Source: Ipomoea triloba (Eukaryota; Streptophyta; Magnoliopsida; Solanales; Convolvulaceae). Taken from it: 64,000 nucleotides of DNA. Below, one piece after another: positions 45,978 through 58,092 of this stretch. The first letter of the stretch is position 1, and each line of letters begins with the position of its first letter. Under the pieces are notes generated by a model. It saw only the letters and a program-made list of their open reading frames with translations, made no database searches and had not been told where the DNA came from. Location of the stretch: positions 16,963,790 to 17,027,789 of the forward strand of contig NC_044922.1 in the NCBI RefSeq assembly GCF_003576645.1, given 5' to 3'. The position numbers and the translations under genes were made by a program.

Positions 45978-48900
45978 TCAAAGGCACATCCCCAACGTTA
46001 CGAATATTACAACGGTCCAAATTAAGGCTCCAATTTTTATTGGGACGGCCTTGTTCTTGATGGCTCGAAGGCTAGCATAATACTTGGTTATCCAACCTTG
46101 TATTATTTTAACCTCCTTCTTTCGTTGGGTGGTTAACCATGCTGGATCCGTAGTTGTTTCCCCAAGTATGTCCAGACAATGAGAGCCTACAAAAATTGTC
46201 AAATTATATATATTTTGATAATATTTATTAGTCCAAGAATACATATATATATATATATTCAGTACGAAAGCGATAAATGTTGATCCACAATATGTATATA
46301 CATATTGATGAACATACCATTTTGGGTATAAACCGCAAGGATAGTATCCGATATGTCTTCCAAAACTCTGTCAATCCATAAAGACAAGGAAGCTAAGCAA
46401 ATAGAATAACATAAAATAGGGAGGCTATAAATTTTTTTTTATAAAGAGTTAATTCCACTAGATGTCCATTGCTTTTTGTGACAATTCCAAATTTAGTACA
46501 AGACTATCTTTTTTGCCCTTCAACATCTCGGATTATTATTTTTTGTACTAAAAAGACTAAAAGAGTTAATAGGAAAAGTCATGATAAGACTAAAAGTGTC
46601 TAAAAATAATCGTCTAGAATATTAAATGACAAAAACTATTATGTAGGAATAAATTTGAAATTGTCACCAAATACAAAATACTCCGGTAGAATGAACTCTT
46701 GTTTATAAATTAAAAAGATCAGATTAGTGTGAGACTTTAGATTACCCAGCACGGCTATATGGGTCTCTCCCTCCGTTCGAAAATATGATATTGCTCCCGA
46801 AATTTCGGAGAACTAATTTAATATCCTGCAATTTTAAGTTGTCATATAATAATATAAATTAACGCTAGTTAGCTCATATGCATACATGAAGAAATTTCGA
46901 TGCTAAATATATTCCAATGCAAGTATGAAACCATGCCAACAAGAAAAAAAAAAAAAGTTGAAGAACATACTTGTCCTCCGAAATACATTGTGACCCAGTG
47001 TGGTTTGGGTGGAACACCGAAGGCATCTATGCACGACTGGGAATATTGCTCCAGATTGAAAGGAGCTGGATCGAACATGGAGTCGGTTCCTTTCGCTATG
47101 GGAAACACCAGTTCACTACAAGTCTACACACCAAAATTGTAAATTGTATAAAGAACATATTGATGTATCACACAATTTATGGAACAACCCATTTAAAAAG
47201 ATGGAACAATAGCTAATCAACTAACTATGTGGTTTAGTTTGGCGCCTAAGCCATGTAGAATTTCGATTACAGTGATAATTTAGGTGTCCCTGAACACCTA
47301 TGCGAAATTTTTAGAACCATGATATTTAATTACAGATTAATTGAAAGTATATATAATATTTTAGAAACAAATATATAATATATTAAGGTGTATGAGAGGC
47401 AGGCAGCTTACTTGCCAACTCCACCCATCATTCCCTCTGGCGGAAACACTATAGAAAGATTGATTCCCTTCTATGGCGGAAATAGTATAGCAGGGTTTAT
47501 TCCCTTGTATGGCGACAAGAGCAGCATGTATTCGGTCAAGAATATCAGCCCCTTTGGGCGCGCCATCTATGGCGCCGCACACCACCCTCACTGGTTGTTG
47601 GGCCGGCGTGTCATATTGAGCGGCCACACAATACTTCCCATCCAAGTAATCCTTTAGCTCCGACGGCGAGTTTAAATCCCTAAACATCAACGCCCACATG
47701 GTAAAAACTTTAAACAAATTGAAGGGTATTAAAAGCTAGATGGAGAAATTTGCACAAACTCACTGTACTAATTGCAACACACACATATATATAGATAGAT
47801 AGATGCATACTTTGTATATATAATTCAAAACATATACATTATATTCTCAGTTAGATTTCTGTCAACACTCTTTTAATCGCACTCTTTTAATTGAGTTTCT
47901 CATAACTTACTGACAAAGATTGAACTTGCGACTAAGAATGGAGAGACCGTTTGACTGGGAAGCAATCGTGTCAATAATTGACCATGATTGTTTTATGGTC
48001 TGATAGCAGGTGTCACTAACTTCCTGCAATCAACATTCATAAAATTCAAGCTTGCAAAAATCAACATATTGTAGGATAGGACGGAAAGTTTGAGTGCCTT
48101 ACCCTAAAGTCTTTGCTCACTATAGAATAATATGCATCTTCTGCTGTAATATTATCGAAATATAAAATAGGTGCTGATGAAGCTAAAGCACCAAGAGCAA
48201 TGTGTGGATACTTCAACCGAAACCACGAAGCAAGCACTTCATAAAATAATACAAAACTCAAGCTTTAATTTAATTGTTGCCAAAACCACCAAATTAACTC
48301 TAGCTAGAACCAAAAAAATAAAAATAAAAATAAAATATATATATATTATAATCTCATACTTACTTCCTCCTTATGATCCTCCAATAACAATTATCGGAGA
48401 ATCGTGGCCTGATAAACTGTTTTTTATATATAAAAGCACCTCTGCATAATCCGCTAGTGCTTGCGCGGAATTGAAATACCCCCGAATGGTATCGTTTATT
48501 AGCCCTTCTTCGATGTCCCCAAATGGTATCGATTCTCCGTAAAACCTATGCTGCACGATTACCAGATAAAATGTAGATAATAGTGAGCTCAAAATTTTAA
48601 TTGAAACTGAACATATTCATTCTTCAATTATTACCTCTATGTAGACGAGAAGGGCCTTAAAATGAGGGGTAATATTGGTGAGAAATCCGGCGCCCTTAGG
48701 ATCAGTGTCTATGGGAGATTCAGCCCCGAGCCATGCGAAGATAGGGGAGTTGGATTGGGCGCCACCCCAGTACTTAGAGTTCACTATGTATCTCTGTTGG
48801 AAGGTGGCATAACTTTGAGGTGCGTAATTGAAGTGGTCCAAGGTTTGTGTGTAGTAAAAGGTTTTGAAGTCAGGGGGAAGAGGTTTGGAAGATGAGTGTT

Positions 48901-49033
48901 GTAGGATGGGCTCGTAGAATGGGGTGAGCCTAGGAATTTCGTGCGGCAGGCTGCCGCAGGTTGTCGAGGAGAGGAAGATAAGTTGAAGAAGGAGCAGCCA
49001 TTGCCATTGAATTGCAGAGGTAAAGAGCTTCAT
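45978..49033 (-). CDS. Serine carboxypeptidase family S28 (lysosomal Pro-X carboxypeptidase-like), 9 exons, with one in-frame stop
   Basis: Exons: 49033-48635, 48550-48364, 48236-48103, 48023-47911, 47679-47412, 47123-46971, 46825-46746, 46367-46318, 46186-45978. All introns are GT-AG, phases agree, and 1,593 nt gives 530 codons plus stop. The start MKLFTSAIQ opens a signal peptide (LLLLQLIFL). Family landmarks are [32 protein letters not shown], the nucleophile GGS(Y)[49 protein letters not shown] (Asp 439) and GSHCLDI (His 464), with a hydrophobic C-terminus. S28 enzymes remove C-terminal residues after proline in vacuolar or secretory compartments. Codon 193, the Tyr after catalytic Ser 192, is TAA (minus strand, 48373-48371), while the copy at 53863 has TAC there. 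Either this is a recent pseudogene or null allele, or it is a base error. All other codons look intact. Confidence 0.9.
48371..48373 (-). other. Nonsense codon next to the catalytic serine
   Basis: The minus strand reads GGA GGA TCA TAA GGA GGA. The family consensus is GGSYGG, so Tyr (TAC/TAT) became TAA. The paralogous fragment reads GGA GGA TCG TAC GGA GGA. Confidence 0.95.
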
Positions 49034-49160
49034 GGCGTGGAATTGACGGCGTAAAGATCGATAACACCTATATATATGTATGTTTAATTTAATACAATAA
49101 TAATGATTGATTACCCATAACAACAAAATATATATCGATAAACGACATGCATGCATTTTC
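49034..49160 (-). promoter_or_regulatory. Upstream region of the S28 gene
   Basis: The minus strand has TACATATATATAGG about 35-50 bp before the ATG, which could act as a TATA box with a very short leader. The assignment is weak because the whole flank is AT-rich. Confidence 0.35.
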
Positions 49161-49448
49161 CATCATAAAAATATGCCATAATATTACTGAAATATATATC
49201 ACGGCCGAGGATTCACATACACTAGGTTAATTTTGTGTTGGATTAATGTATCATGTCAGTATACATACTCTCAAACCAAATTATTAGTTAGAAGATCACC
49301 AAGAAAGTTTTGTTCTAACTGGAATTAATGTGGAAGTTTGATTTTCAAAAAAAGTTGTAGAAAACTACGTAAAAAAAAACAACAAAAGCTGAAGAAGACG
49401 ATCGACTTGCTAGGCTGCTGTTGTACGTACTGAATACCTAATCTATTC

Positions 49449-49500
<52 letters not shown>

Positions 49501-49527
49501 TAAGTACGGCTGCATATATCTAATATC

Positions 49528-49562
<35 letters not shown>

Positions 49563-50077
49563 TGAAAAAATTGAAAACTTCTGCAATTATATAGAAAATT
49601 AACGGAAATCTTAAATGGACAACAAATTATATATATATATATAATTTTATTTTTTGTAGTATACATATAAACAGTATAAATGCTTTTATTTACTGCAAAT
49701 TCGTAGAATTTAGTAGTATTGAATTCAAAAAATATATTTATCTCTCTTGGAGAACCATTATGATTATTCCTAAATCTGCATGCAATACAAGAATTACCCA
49801 ATGACTAGAGCATAGAACATTTGTAACATGAAAATAAAAGAGTTTATTCCTTTACGTACACCTATACAAAGAATAAATCTGGAAAAAATAGTTCATGATA
49901 CATGCACAAAACATAGGAGATTATTAACATATTCATGCACAGATAAGATGAATTAAATAGTTCATGATACAGATGAGCATTCAGTGATGAAGATGCTCGA
50001 TAATCGATGCTAGCTAAGCTTTAGTTACGTAGTTATGTAAGGTATCCCGAGAGTTGAGGAATAAATTTCTAGACCAT

Positions 50078-50139
<62 letters not shown>

Positions 50140-50680
50140 GGTACAGAGATATACGACAGATGTGGAAGATTTTTCTCATCTCTAGAGCATTCTAAGTGGG
50201 AGGCGTGCTGCTGGTGCAAGCTTTGGCAGTCAATGCTCGGTGCCTTGAGAGGTGGAATTCGATTCCATGGAGATTTAAATTATCATGTGAATTGTGTGCT
50301 TGCCAACTCAGATGATTAACGTTTGTCATGTATCGTGCAGATTAGGAAGAGATTTTGATAGGCTGATTTTGGATTAGAATTAATGAGAAGAATTTATTTA
50401 ATTTTTTTGAATGTGTTATTTGTATAATCTTTGTCAAGAAAATTCTTTACTTCATGCTTCTATTTAGATTTATTGGTATTGTTATAAAAAAAACTTTGGC
50501 AGAATAATACAAAAGTGTCAAATTTCATAGAATTGTTTACAGTTCAAATTTTGGAAAAAGAAAAAAACCAAACCGAAATAAAGAGCAGTTATTTTCTTTT
50601 TGAGAAAAATACGAAAAATATAGAGCTAATAAAGTACCCGTTAAAATTTCATTTCGCAGATTGAACGGGATATATGATTT
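49161..50680. repeat. Gene-free flank with (AAT)n and (AT)n microsatellites
   Basis: (AAT)n runs lie at about 49449-49499 and 49529-49560, and (AT)n at about 50083-50130. A tRNA-like B-box word (GGAATTCGATTCC, about 50252) is isolated and unsupported. No gene was found. Confidence 0.7.
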
Positions 50681-50689
50681 TATTTGTAG

Positions 50690-51110
50690 ATAGGGAGAAA
50701 AGTTAGAAAGAGTGTTTGGGAGTTTATATGATAGAGGACACTCACCGGGAGACAACCGGAGACGAAGACACGATTCCACTCAACAAAGCGCTGTCGGTAC
50801 AACAGAGAGACTGGGGACAGCGTCTCGAGAAGCGAAAGTTGGAGAAAACGTAAGAGAGTGATGTGGGTAAGAACAGAGAGCAGAGAGATCTGAAGTGAAG
50901 GCGGGTTTGGATCGTTGGCGGGCTTTGTATTTGGGCATTTAAATAGAAGGTGGGTATGGAGGCAGTGGGAATTTTGGTGGTCAAGGTGGCGAATTGAAGG
51001 TGGTGAAAGAAGAAGGAAACAGATCAGAGCATTTATAAAGATGAAGAAGGAGGGAATGGAGGGAAGATGTATATATGGCGGCAAGTTTGTTACAACGGAC
51101 TCATCTCATC
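50690..51110. other. Purine-rich segment, not assigned
   Basis: The plus strand is GA/GG-rich and the complement gives a 134-codon Leu/Ser/Pro-rich frame (51084-50680). The composition explains the open frame. It lies between repeats, so it may be a promoter or first exon remnant. Confidence 0.3.
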
Positions 51111-51148
51111 ATCTCTTAAATAAATAAATAAATAAAAGACATAATTTT

Positions 51149-51645
51149 GTACTTACTGATTGCATGCATGGGGAGATGAAAATGAAAAAAGAAGAGAGAT
51201 GAAGAAAGCTCTCGTTGCATCTGGCTCCAACATGTGGCGTTTTGTGCCAAAGTCAAATGCCATATATGCATCAAAATTTTTGTCTGTGTGTACTCCACTC
51301 CGTATATTGTCCAGAAATGGACTCAAATAAGTTAAAAGTTAATAAAGTGGCTTAGTGTATTTGATGAATGGGACTAGTGGTTTATATAATTGAAGTCCAA
51401 ACCCACATGTACTTCTTCATCAACTTTTTTCTCTTTTTTCTTCCTCCCTATATCTTTAGAAGATGAATTGCCAAATGTAGTTTTCTATTAAAATTTTCCT
51501 CCTTACCTTTAGAATATGAATTGAGGGATTTATTGATGTTATATAGTATTAGAATTGTAAGTTATGAATTGTATTTCTAATTGCATGTATTTTTCCTCCC
51601 TATCTTTAGAAGATGAATTTAGGATACTATATAGTATTAAAATTG
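51149..51645. repeat. Segmental duplication, copy 1
   Basis: It begins GTACTTACTGATTGCATGCA and matches 52969-53476 through landmarks such as GTTGCATCTGGCTCCAACAT and GATGAATTGCCAAATGTAG. There are small indels, including a shorter GCAT run. Confidence 0.9.
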
Positions 51646-51844
51646 AACTATTTTATCCAATTAATTATATTTCATATTTAGTTATGAATATAATCACATT
51701 TTAATGTGTTAAATTTATTTCCCCCAATAATTAAGATGTTATGTTCTGCTCTTATTTGTAAGTTTTATTTTGTATATTTTTAAAATATAATCACATGTTA
51801 TGTGCCCGTAAACATTGTCACAAAAGTTTAAGTAATTGTGACAA

Positions 51845-52104
51845 CTTTCTAAAAGTCGTCACTATTGTTGTTATTATATAATATAAAAATATTATACATA
51901 ATAAAATATTGATTAATTCGACCAATTAATTGAAACAATCAAAGTATTAATTTAGTTGATTATGTAACAATTTCTCTCATACGGTAATTCAATTTTAAAT
52001 TGATCAAATTATTAAATAAGTTTAGTATTTTTGTTATTTATGTACCTTACTAAAAATTAATTATTTAAAATATTAACTATAGTCAAATATTTCTTATTAT
52101 AGTT

Positions 52105-52135
<31 letters not shown>

Positions 52136-52227
52136 TATTATTATTATTATTATTATTATTATAATTGTAATAATAATTGAAAAAAAAAAAGAGAAAAGTG
52201 ATGTGGGATCAAAAGTGATCCCACATC
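51845..52227. repeat. Left arm of an inverted repeat with 59432-59780
   Basis: It is the complement of 59780-59432 at high similarity, from CTTTCTAAAAGTCGTCACT to the palindrome at 52200-52227. The AAT/ATT microsatellite in the middle (about 52105-52162, itself an inverted pair) differs in length. Confidence 0.88.
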
Positions 52228-52363
52228 AAAAATTAAAGCAATATAATTAAGAAGGGGGTTGAGCTCCCTCATTAAGGTGAGCTCAACGCCCCCTTAAAAT
52301 GGCAAGAGAGGTTATAGAAGCCTCAGGCTTCCTTAATAATGAAGCCTGAGGCTTCTTAGGAAA
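52200..52363. other. Cluster of three strong hairpins
   Basis: Hairpin 1 (52200-52227) is GATGTGGGATCA, an AAAG loop, then TGATCCCACATC (12-bp perfect stem). Hairpin 2 (about 52252-52295) is AAGGGGG.TTGAGCTC paired with GAGCTCAAC.GCCCCCTT, with a one-base bulge. Hairpin 3 (about 52318-52356) is GAAGCCTCAGGCTTC paired with GAAGCCTGAGGCTTC, each half also self-complementary. The related copy near 59395-59459 keeps hairpin 1 only. Confidence 0.88.
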
Positions 52364-52968
52364 CAAAGCTTTTTTTTTTTAAATTAATATTTAAAAATTA
52401 AATTATTAATAATTTTTTGGTATTTGTCTAAAATATTAAGGAGAAAAGATGCTAAATACAATATTTGTTACTATATTTGTTGTCATAATAAATATTAAGG
52501 AGAAAAGATGCTAAATACAATTTTTGTTACTATATTTGTTGTCATAATAAAGAAATTATTTATAATTATTTTTTAGGTCACTAATAATTCATTTTGGATC
52601 AAAAACAATTCTCACAAATAAGTACAACTATTGTGACGAAAGTGTTGTCACAATAAAATAATTAATTACAACGATATTATTTTATTTGTCATTAAATCAA
52701 TTTTTTGTAACATATTTAGTCACAAAATGTACATTTATTGTGACCACTATTGTTATCACTTAAATACTAGTTTTAGTGCCCGTAAACATTGTCACAAAAG
52801 TTTGAATAATTGTGACTATTAGGTCTAGAGATGGTTTTGTTCCGGACACAAAGTTCAAACTTTGCATGGATTTAGAGATGTGAGATGGCGGGATCCCTTT
52901 TCTCTTATCTGCATAATTAAGCACCATGCAATGGTTAGTTTTTGTTGAAAATTAGTTTGAAACGATAT
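52364..52968. repeat. AT-rich repeat DNA with TTGTGAC subterminal-type words
   Basis: A 59-bp tandem pair (52435/52494, one mismatch) is followed by repeated TTGTGAC/GTCACAA words. The phrase GTGCCCGTAAACATTGTCAC at about 52779 also occurs at 51802. It is probably DNA-transposon derived, with no border resolved. Confidence 0.5.
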
Positions 52969-53476
52969 GTACTTACTGATTGCATGCATGCATGCATGGG
53001 GAGATGAAAATGAAAAAAGAAGAGAGATGAAGAAAGCTCTCGTTGCATCTGGCTCCAACATGTGGCGTTTTGTGGCAAAGTCAAATGCCATATATGCATC
53101 AAAATTTTTGTTTGTGTGTACTCCACTCCGTATATTGCCAAGAAAGGGAATCAAATGGACTCAAATAAGTTAAAGTTAATAAAGTCTGGCTTATTAGTAT
53201 ATTTGGTGGGACTAGTGGTTAATATAATTGAAGTCACATGTGTCGAAACCTACATGTACTTCTCCATCAACTTTTTTCTTCCTCTCTATCTTAAAAGATG
53301 AATTGCCAAATGTAGTTCTCCATTAAAATTTTTCTCCTTACCTTTAGAATATGAATTGAGGGATTTATTGATGTTATATAATATTAGAATTGTAAGTTAT
53401 GAATTCTATTTCTAATTGTATTTTTCCTCCCTATCTTTAGAAGATGAATTTAGGATACTATATAGTATTAAAATTG
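52969..53476. repeat. Segmental duplication, copy 2
   Basis: This is the copy of 51149-51645. It holds an expanded (GCAT)n run at 52981-52997. Confidence 0.9.
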
Positions 53477-53646
53477 TCTAAAATTAAAGAGTTTGCATTG
53501 CTTTTGTATTTTACTTAGTATGGAATGCATTGTCAACAAAGCATTCTTCTTTTATTATGCTATCACGTTAACACTTTAATTACAACCACAAAAAACTTAT
53601 CATAAAACATTATTTGCGTTTGCAAAAAAAAAATGAAATAATTTCT

Positions 53647-53799
53647 TTTTTTTTTCTTTGAGTTCTAGTGACTCGGGTAGAATGTAGTATATGTTCGTAG
53701 CTACTTTCTCAACATACTGAAGCACAAAGAGTCAACAGATGCCTCCACTGAGACTCGAACCCACTCCCTTTCACATGGGAGTGTACACCGGGTGCCGCT
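53647..53799 (-). mobile_element. tRNA-derived SINE, copy 1 (153 bp)
   Basis: The minus strand carries GGCACCCGGTGTACACTCCC, a B box GGGTTCGAGTCTC and the family tail TTTGTGCTTCAGTATGTTGAG, ending in an A-rich stretch. The 13-bp TSD is TGAAATAATTTCT at 53634-53646 and 53800-53812. It shares its body with 62685-62828. Confidence 0.88.
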
Positions 53800-53862
53800 T
53801 GAAATAATTTCTAAGCGCAATAATTTATGCAAGATAATAATAATCTTTCTTATCGTACTTAC

Positions 53863-54140
53863 TTCCTCCGTACGATCCTCCAACAACAATGATAGGAGAA
53901 TCTTGGGCTGAGTAACTATTCTTTATATATAACAACACTTGTGCATAATCAGCCAATGCTTGAGCGGAATTGAAATAGCCGCGAATGGTGTCGTTTCTTA
54001 GAGTTTCTTCTATGTTCTCGAATGGTATTGATTTTCCGTAGTACCTATGCTGCACGATTACCAGATAAAATATAGATAATTGTGAGCTCAAACTTTTAAT
54101 TGAAACTGAACATATTCATTCTTCAATTGTTACCTCCATG
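53863..54140 (-). pseudogene. S28 carboxypeptidase fragment: exon 2 plus intron 1
   Basis: Exon 2 (54049-53863, 187 bp, same length as in the main gene) is fully open, including [16 protein letters not shown] sequence, [18 protein letters not shown] and an intact GGSYGG. Intron 1 follows to 54131, and only the last few bases of exon 1 (to 54140) remain before unrelated DNA. No exon 3 was found downstream, where the SINE at 53647 lies close by. It is a partial gene duplicate. Confidence 0.9.
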
Positions 54141-55532
54141 TTATGAGTGGGATTGGCTATTTATATCATGATATGGACCAGGGTTCACACTACATTATAT
54201 ATGCACCCTAGATCGTTTTCGACGAGGTACAGAATTCACACACGTAATTAAGGTACAAAATTTCATAATACAAGACAAAAAAAATTAAAACACAAAACAC
54301 ATACACATGTTATATATTTACTTATTTTTCAAATCTGATTTAGGTACATAATTTGTGTTCATTGGCACATAATTTCACAATATAAGACATAAATTCATAA
54401 CCTAAAATGCAGTTATTAATTTGCTTTAGGTACAAAATTCATACTTTTGCGAGGCAATTGGTTGGAGTGAGGGAATTAAGTGGGAAAATAATTGCAATTC
54501 GAAAAGAGATTAATAATGTATGAATAAAGTTGTAATTTAAATTCCAGTGTTTGATTATATTTGCAGGAATAAAATTACTGAAAATTTCAATTCCAATGTT
54601 GGGTATACATGAATAAAATTACTGAAAATTCAAGTTATTATTATTATTATTATAAGCAACCATGTAGAAGAAAAATGATTATAAGCAAGCATTGGAATGG
54701 TCCTCCACCTTAGCTTTCTCTTAATAATAATGGCGCCATTGCAATCTCTATTATTTTTTACACGCTAGACAAAGAAATTTGGTAGGAGTTAGTAGTTTAA
54801 ATGTCATGTTTTTATTAATTTCTTTTATATATTAATTTGTGGTAAAAATTCATTAAATATTAGTTAATTATTTGTGCTCTAATAATTCAGGAGATAGGAA
54901 TCCAATTATTTGTGCTCTAAATAGAAGAGGCGTGAAGGCATTTGATAGTGGATTATTTGTCATCTTCAATTCGAAAAGACTGAAGGTGGAAGACAGAATG
55001 AATTGGTCCCAAAAGTTGTAATAATCCTTACCGGATTTATTGCTCCATCATTTCATAATTATAGATTTATTCGAAAAGCATACAAAGGTTGAGTCGGATG
55101 ACACTATGATTATTGAAGCCCAACTCGTGAAGCTTGAAGTCAAAGATGTTGGCTGCTATAATTATCCCTTGTGGAATCCCATCCATACTCATCATCCACT
55201 GACGCTCAAAACATTCTTAATAATTAAGTATGAGTTTAGACATATTTTAAAATATTTTTTAATAAGTAATCATTAACAAATTAACGTGTAATTATGTCAG
55301 TAATCGTAATTCTATAAAAAAAATGTGTATATATTTTCATATTGTACAAAGTACTATTAATATAATATATGTCTACATATATGGATAAAAAGAGAAATTG
55401 ATAATATTTTTTATTATATAGATATTGATAAATATTATATATAATTTTTTCCTTGCATGAAAAAACATTCTTATTTTAAACTTTTATATACTGATATCTG
55501 AGTTTTGTTTCAAAGTCTACTTTAGTGATATT
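54141..55532. other. Intergenic DNA, nothing identified
   Basis: AT-rich. A plus-strand frame at 55040-55276 has a short stretch of ordinary-looking codons but no recognisable product. No convincing borders of a mobile element were found. Confidence 0.4.
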
Positions 55533-55541
55533 TTAAACTTT

Positions 55542-56023
55542 GAGTAACACTTGTGCGCGGCCGTCTCGCAAATTGGATCTTTGATTAATTGATCAAATAA
55601 TTGATTAATGGGTCGGATCTTTGACCTTGTTAATTAAAGATCCAACCCGTCTAACGTATTGAGACCCATGAGACGATCTCACACAAGTTTTTCGCAAATT
55701 ATACTGTGGACCATGGTCCACAATGCATTGTGGCCCATGGTCATGGCTGATACTGTAGTTGTGTTGAACGGATACTGCAGTTGTGTTGAACGGATACTAC
55801 AGTTGTGTTGAACGGATATTGCAGTTGTGTTGAAAGGGAACTACAGTTGCGCAGAACAGATGTCGTTTCATCCGTTCAACACACTGCAGTATCAGTTTAA
55901 CAGAACTGCAGTTCCAAACGGATGAAACGGCCTCTGTTCCGCGCAACTGTAGTTCCCTTTCAACACAACTGCATTATCAGCCATGGTGCATGGTCCACTG
56001 TATAACGACGGCAAGTTTTTGCC
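55542..56023. mobile_element. MULE-type MITE, host of a nested MITE
   Basis: The left end is GAGTAACACTTGTGCGCGGC and the right end, on the complement, is GGCAAAAACTTGTGTGAGAT. Both lead into CGTCTC. The 9-bp direct repeat TTAAACTTT flanks it at 55533-55541 and 56024-56032. The interior includes ATTAATTGATCAAATAATTG-like inverted words. It is interrupted by the element at 55693-56011. Confidence 0.65.
55693..56011. mobile_element. MULE-type MITE with 9-bp TSD (319 bp), nested
   Basis: Terminal inverted repeats are CGCAAATTATACTGTGGACC and CCGTCGTTATACAGTGGACC, and the TSD is CAAGTTTTT (55684-55692 and 56012-56020). The interior is a mirrored set of GTTGTGTTGAACGGATACTG units and their complements, forming a large foldback. 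It is the same family as 62121-62480. Confidence 0.88.
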
Positions 56024-56032
56024 TTAAACTTT

Positions 56033-56560
56033 TGTTTGTTATCATAAATAGTAAATAGATGTCTGGAAATCATTTAGTTTTGTTTCTAAATATTTTTCAA
56101 CTCATAAATGTAGTACAATCAAAACCTCTCTAGATCATCATTTAAATAATAGGTACATAATAGACTTTGTGGCTCAATATTTGTAGATCTATGATATGTT
56201 TTTAACTAATTTATTGGAAGTTTATTGCTATAAATTAAATTAACATATATAGTATCTTTATTATTATTTAATTAGGTAAAAATGATTGTTATTTTAAATT
56301 TTAAGAAAACAACACTTTTATTTTAATATATACTGGTAAATAATCTAATTAGTTTACAGCACTATGTTTTTATTACAAAATATGGAACACCGTCCAAATC
56401 ATCATTGTATGATATGATATAATGGCCTGTTTGGCAGGCTGTAGCCTAATTCTTTGATAGTAGAAATTATATTGGAATTCATAGCACCCCAACCCTCCCT
56501 CAATTCCAACTCAGCATAGAAAGAAAAGGAGAAAGAAACAAATGACTTTTTTGCTTTCCT
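56033..56560. other. AT-rich intergenic DNA
   Basis: No gene. GGCCTGTTTGGCAGGCTGTA at about 56424 resembles a MITE end but has no partner. Confidence 0.5.
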
Positions 56561-56910
56561 TTCCATCCTGTCTTTGCCCTGCTATCTCAATAACATACAC
56601 TCTTCATGACACGACCATATCTTATTTCATTGCTTGCTTTATCACATATAAAAGCATTTCCTTTCTAAAAGCAATTCAAGCAATGCTTCACCTCATATCA
56701 TGATCGTTTGCTTTTTAAAATTAAAGCAGATGTTTTAGAGTACCTAGCTAGCTAGGATGAACCATTCTTGGTCCACAATACAACTAACAATAGTCCTCAT
56801 ATCATGATCTTTTGCTTTTTAAAATTAAAGCAGATGTTTTAGAGTACCTAGCAAGCTATCTAGCTAGGATGAACCCTTCTTGGTCCAAAATACAACTAAC
56901 AATAGTCCTC
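56561..56910. repeat. Segmental repeat shared with 31350-31620, with internal 104-bp duplication
   Basis: It matches the region left of the CACTA element. The stretch from CCTCATATCATGATC at 56691 is repeated from 56795. It lies upstream in coordinate of the decayed S28 copy at 58646, as the other copy lies by the intact S28 gene. Confidence 0.8.
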
Positions 56911-57751
56911 ATACATTCCTGACATACATTTAACTAAGATGTACTGTTGTACAATCAAATTAGTAGTGAAGTAATTAAACCCTTACCTTGAAATTATAAA
57001 CTATTCTAATTTTTGAAAGTATACATTTATTTGATTATAAGATTAGTGCAAAAGTATCACTCAATTAATTGAATATCAATTGAATAATACATGACTCGTT
57101 TGTCAGTAAATATCTTGAAAAAATTGATATCAAATATGATTTATGTAATTATATTATTATTATTATTAAAATAATTATGAGAAAAAAGGATAAATAATTT
57201 AATTGTAATTGTTATAAAAATAAATCCAAAGCCATATATTTAACTTAATTATCATAATAATTATTAAGAAATTATTATTACGTAATTATAATGATATTTT
57301 TGTAATTATACTTTTATACCTTAAGTATATTTCTTTTCACCATATCGCTTTTATTTTTTCCCTCATCATCCATATTTGAATGAATTAATTGTAATTATTA
57401 TAAAAATTACTATAATATATGTTTAATTTTAAATTACTAATATTAGATATTATTATATGTTTAATTTTAAATATACTAATATTTGTATAATTATTAGTTT
57501 AATTAACAAAATAATTGTTAGTCAATTATACCAATATCTACAATTAATTCCTTAATTACAAAAATCTTATATATGTTAATTTAATTTATAGTAAGGCTTA
57601 CCTAAAATATTTATTATACCATGAATCATGTCTACTTTTAAGGTACACTAAACTAACACTCAGTATATTTAAGTTCAGTTTTTTTATATACAGATAAAAT
57701 TAATATAAAAATATGTCATTAAAAAGTTCTAATTAAAAACTTTTAAATAAC

Positions 57752-57795
<44 letters not shown>

Positions 57796-58080
57796 ATATT
57801 TTTATTTTAATGTATTAAATTAACATACAATTATATTAAATCACTAATATTATATTCATTTTCAATATAATATTAGTTCATTTTTAAAATGTTGTACATT
57901 GATTTTTTACAATACTGTACTATTGCAATATATAATTAAAATTAACATGGACTTACACCTTGCAATTAAACCTTGATGGCAGGCAGTAACAATTTCCGGC
58001 ACTGCAGATTGTATTGTGGCACTGCAGATCATACGGTACCGCGGTGGACAGTGTTATATATAGTGCTATCTGGAGGAGAA
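56911..58080. other. AT-rich intergenic DNA
   Basis: (TA)n at about 57754-57792. CGGCACTGCAGAT...GTGGCACTGCAGAT is repeated near 57998 and 58017. No gene was found. Confidence 0.5.
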
Positions 58081-58092
58081 ACGAGAATACCT

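Noticed and set aside
50680..51084. 134-codon minus-strand Leu/Ser/Pro-rich ORF
   Set aside because: Strand-biased purine composition explains it. There is no start context, domain or second copy with a conserved frame.
55040..55276. 78-codon plus-strand ORF
   Set aside because: It looks partly like real coding sequence, but there is no recognisable motif and no supported splice partner.
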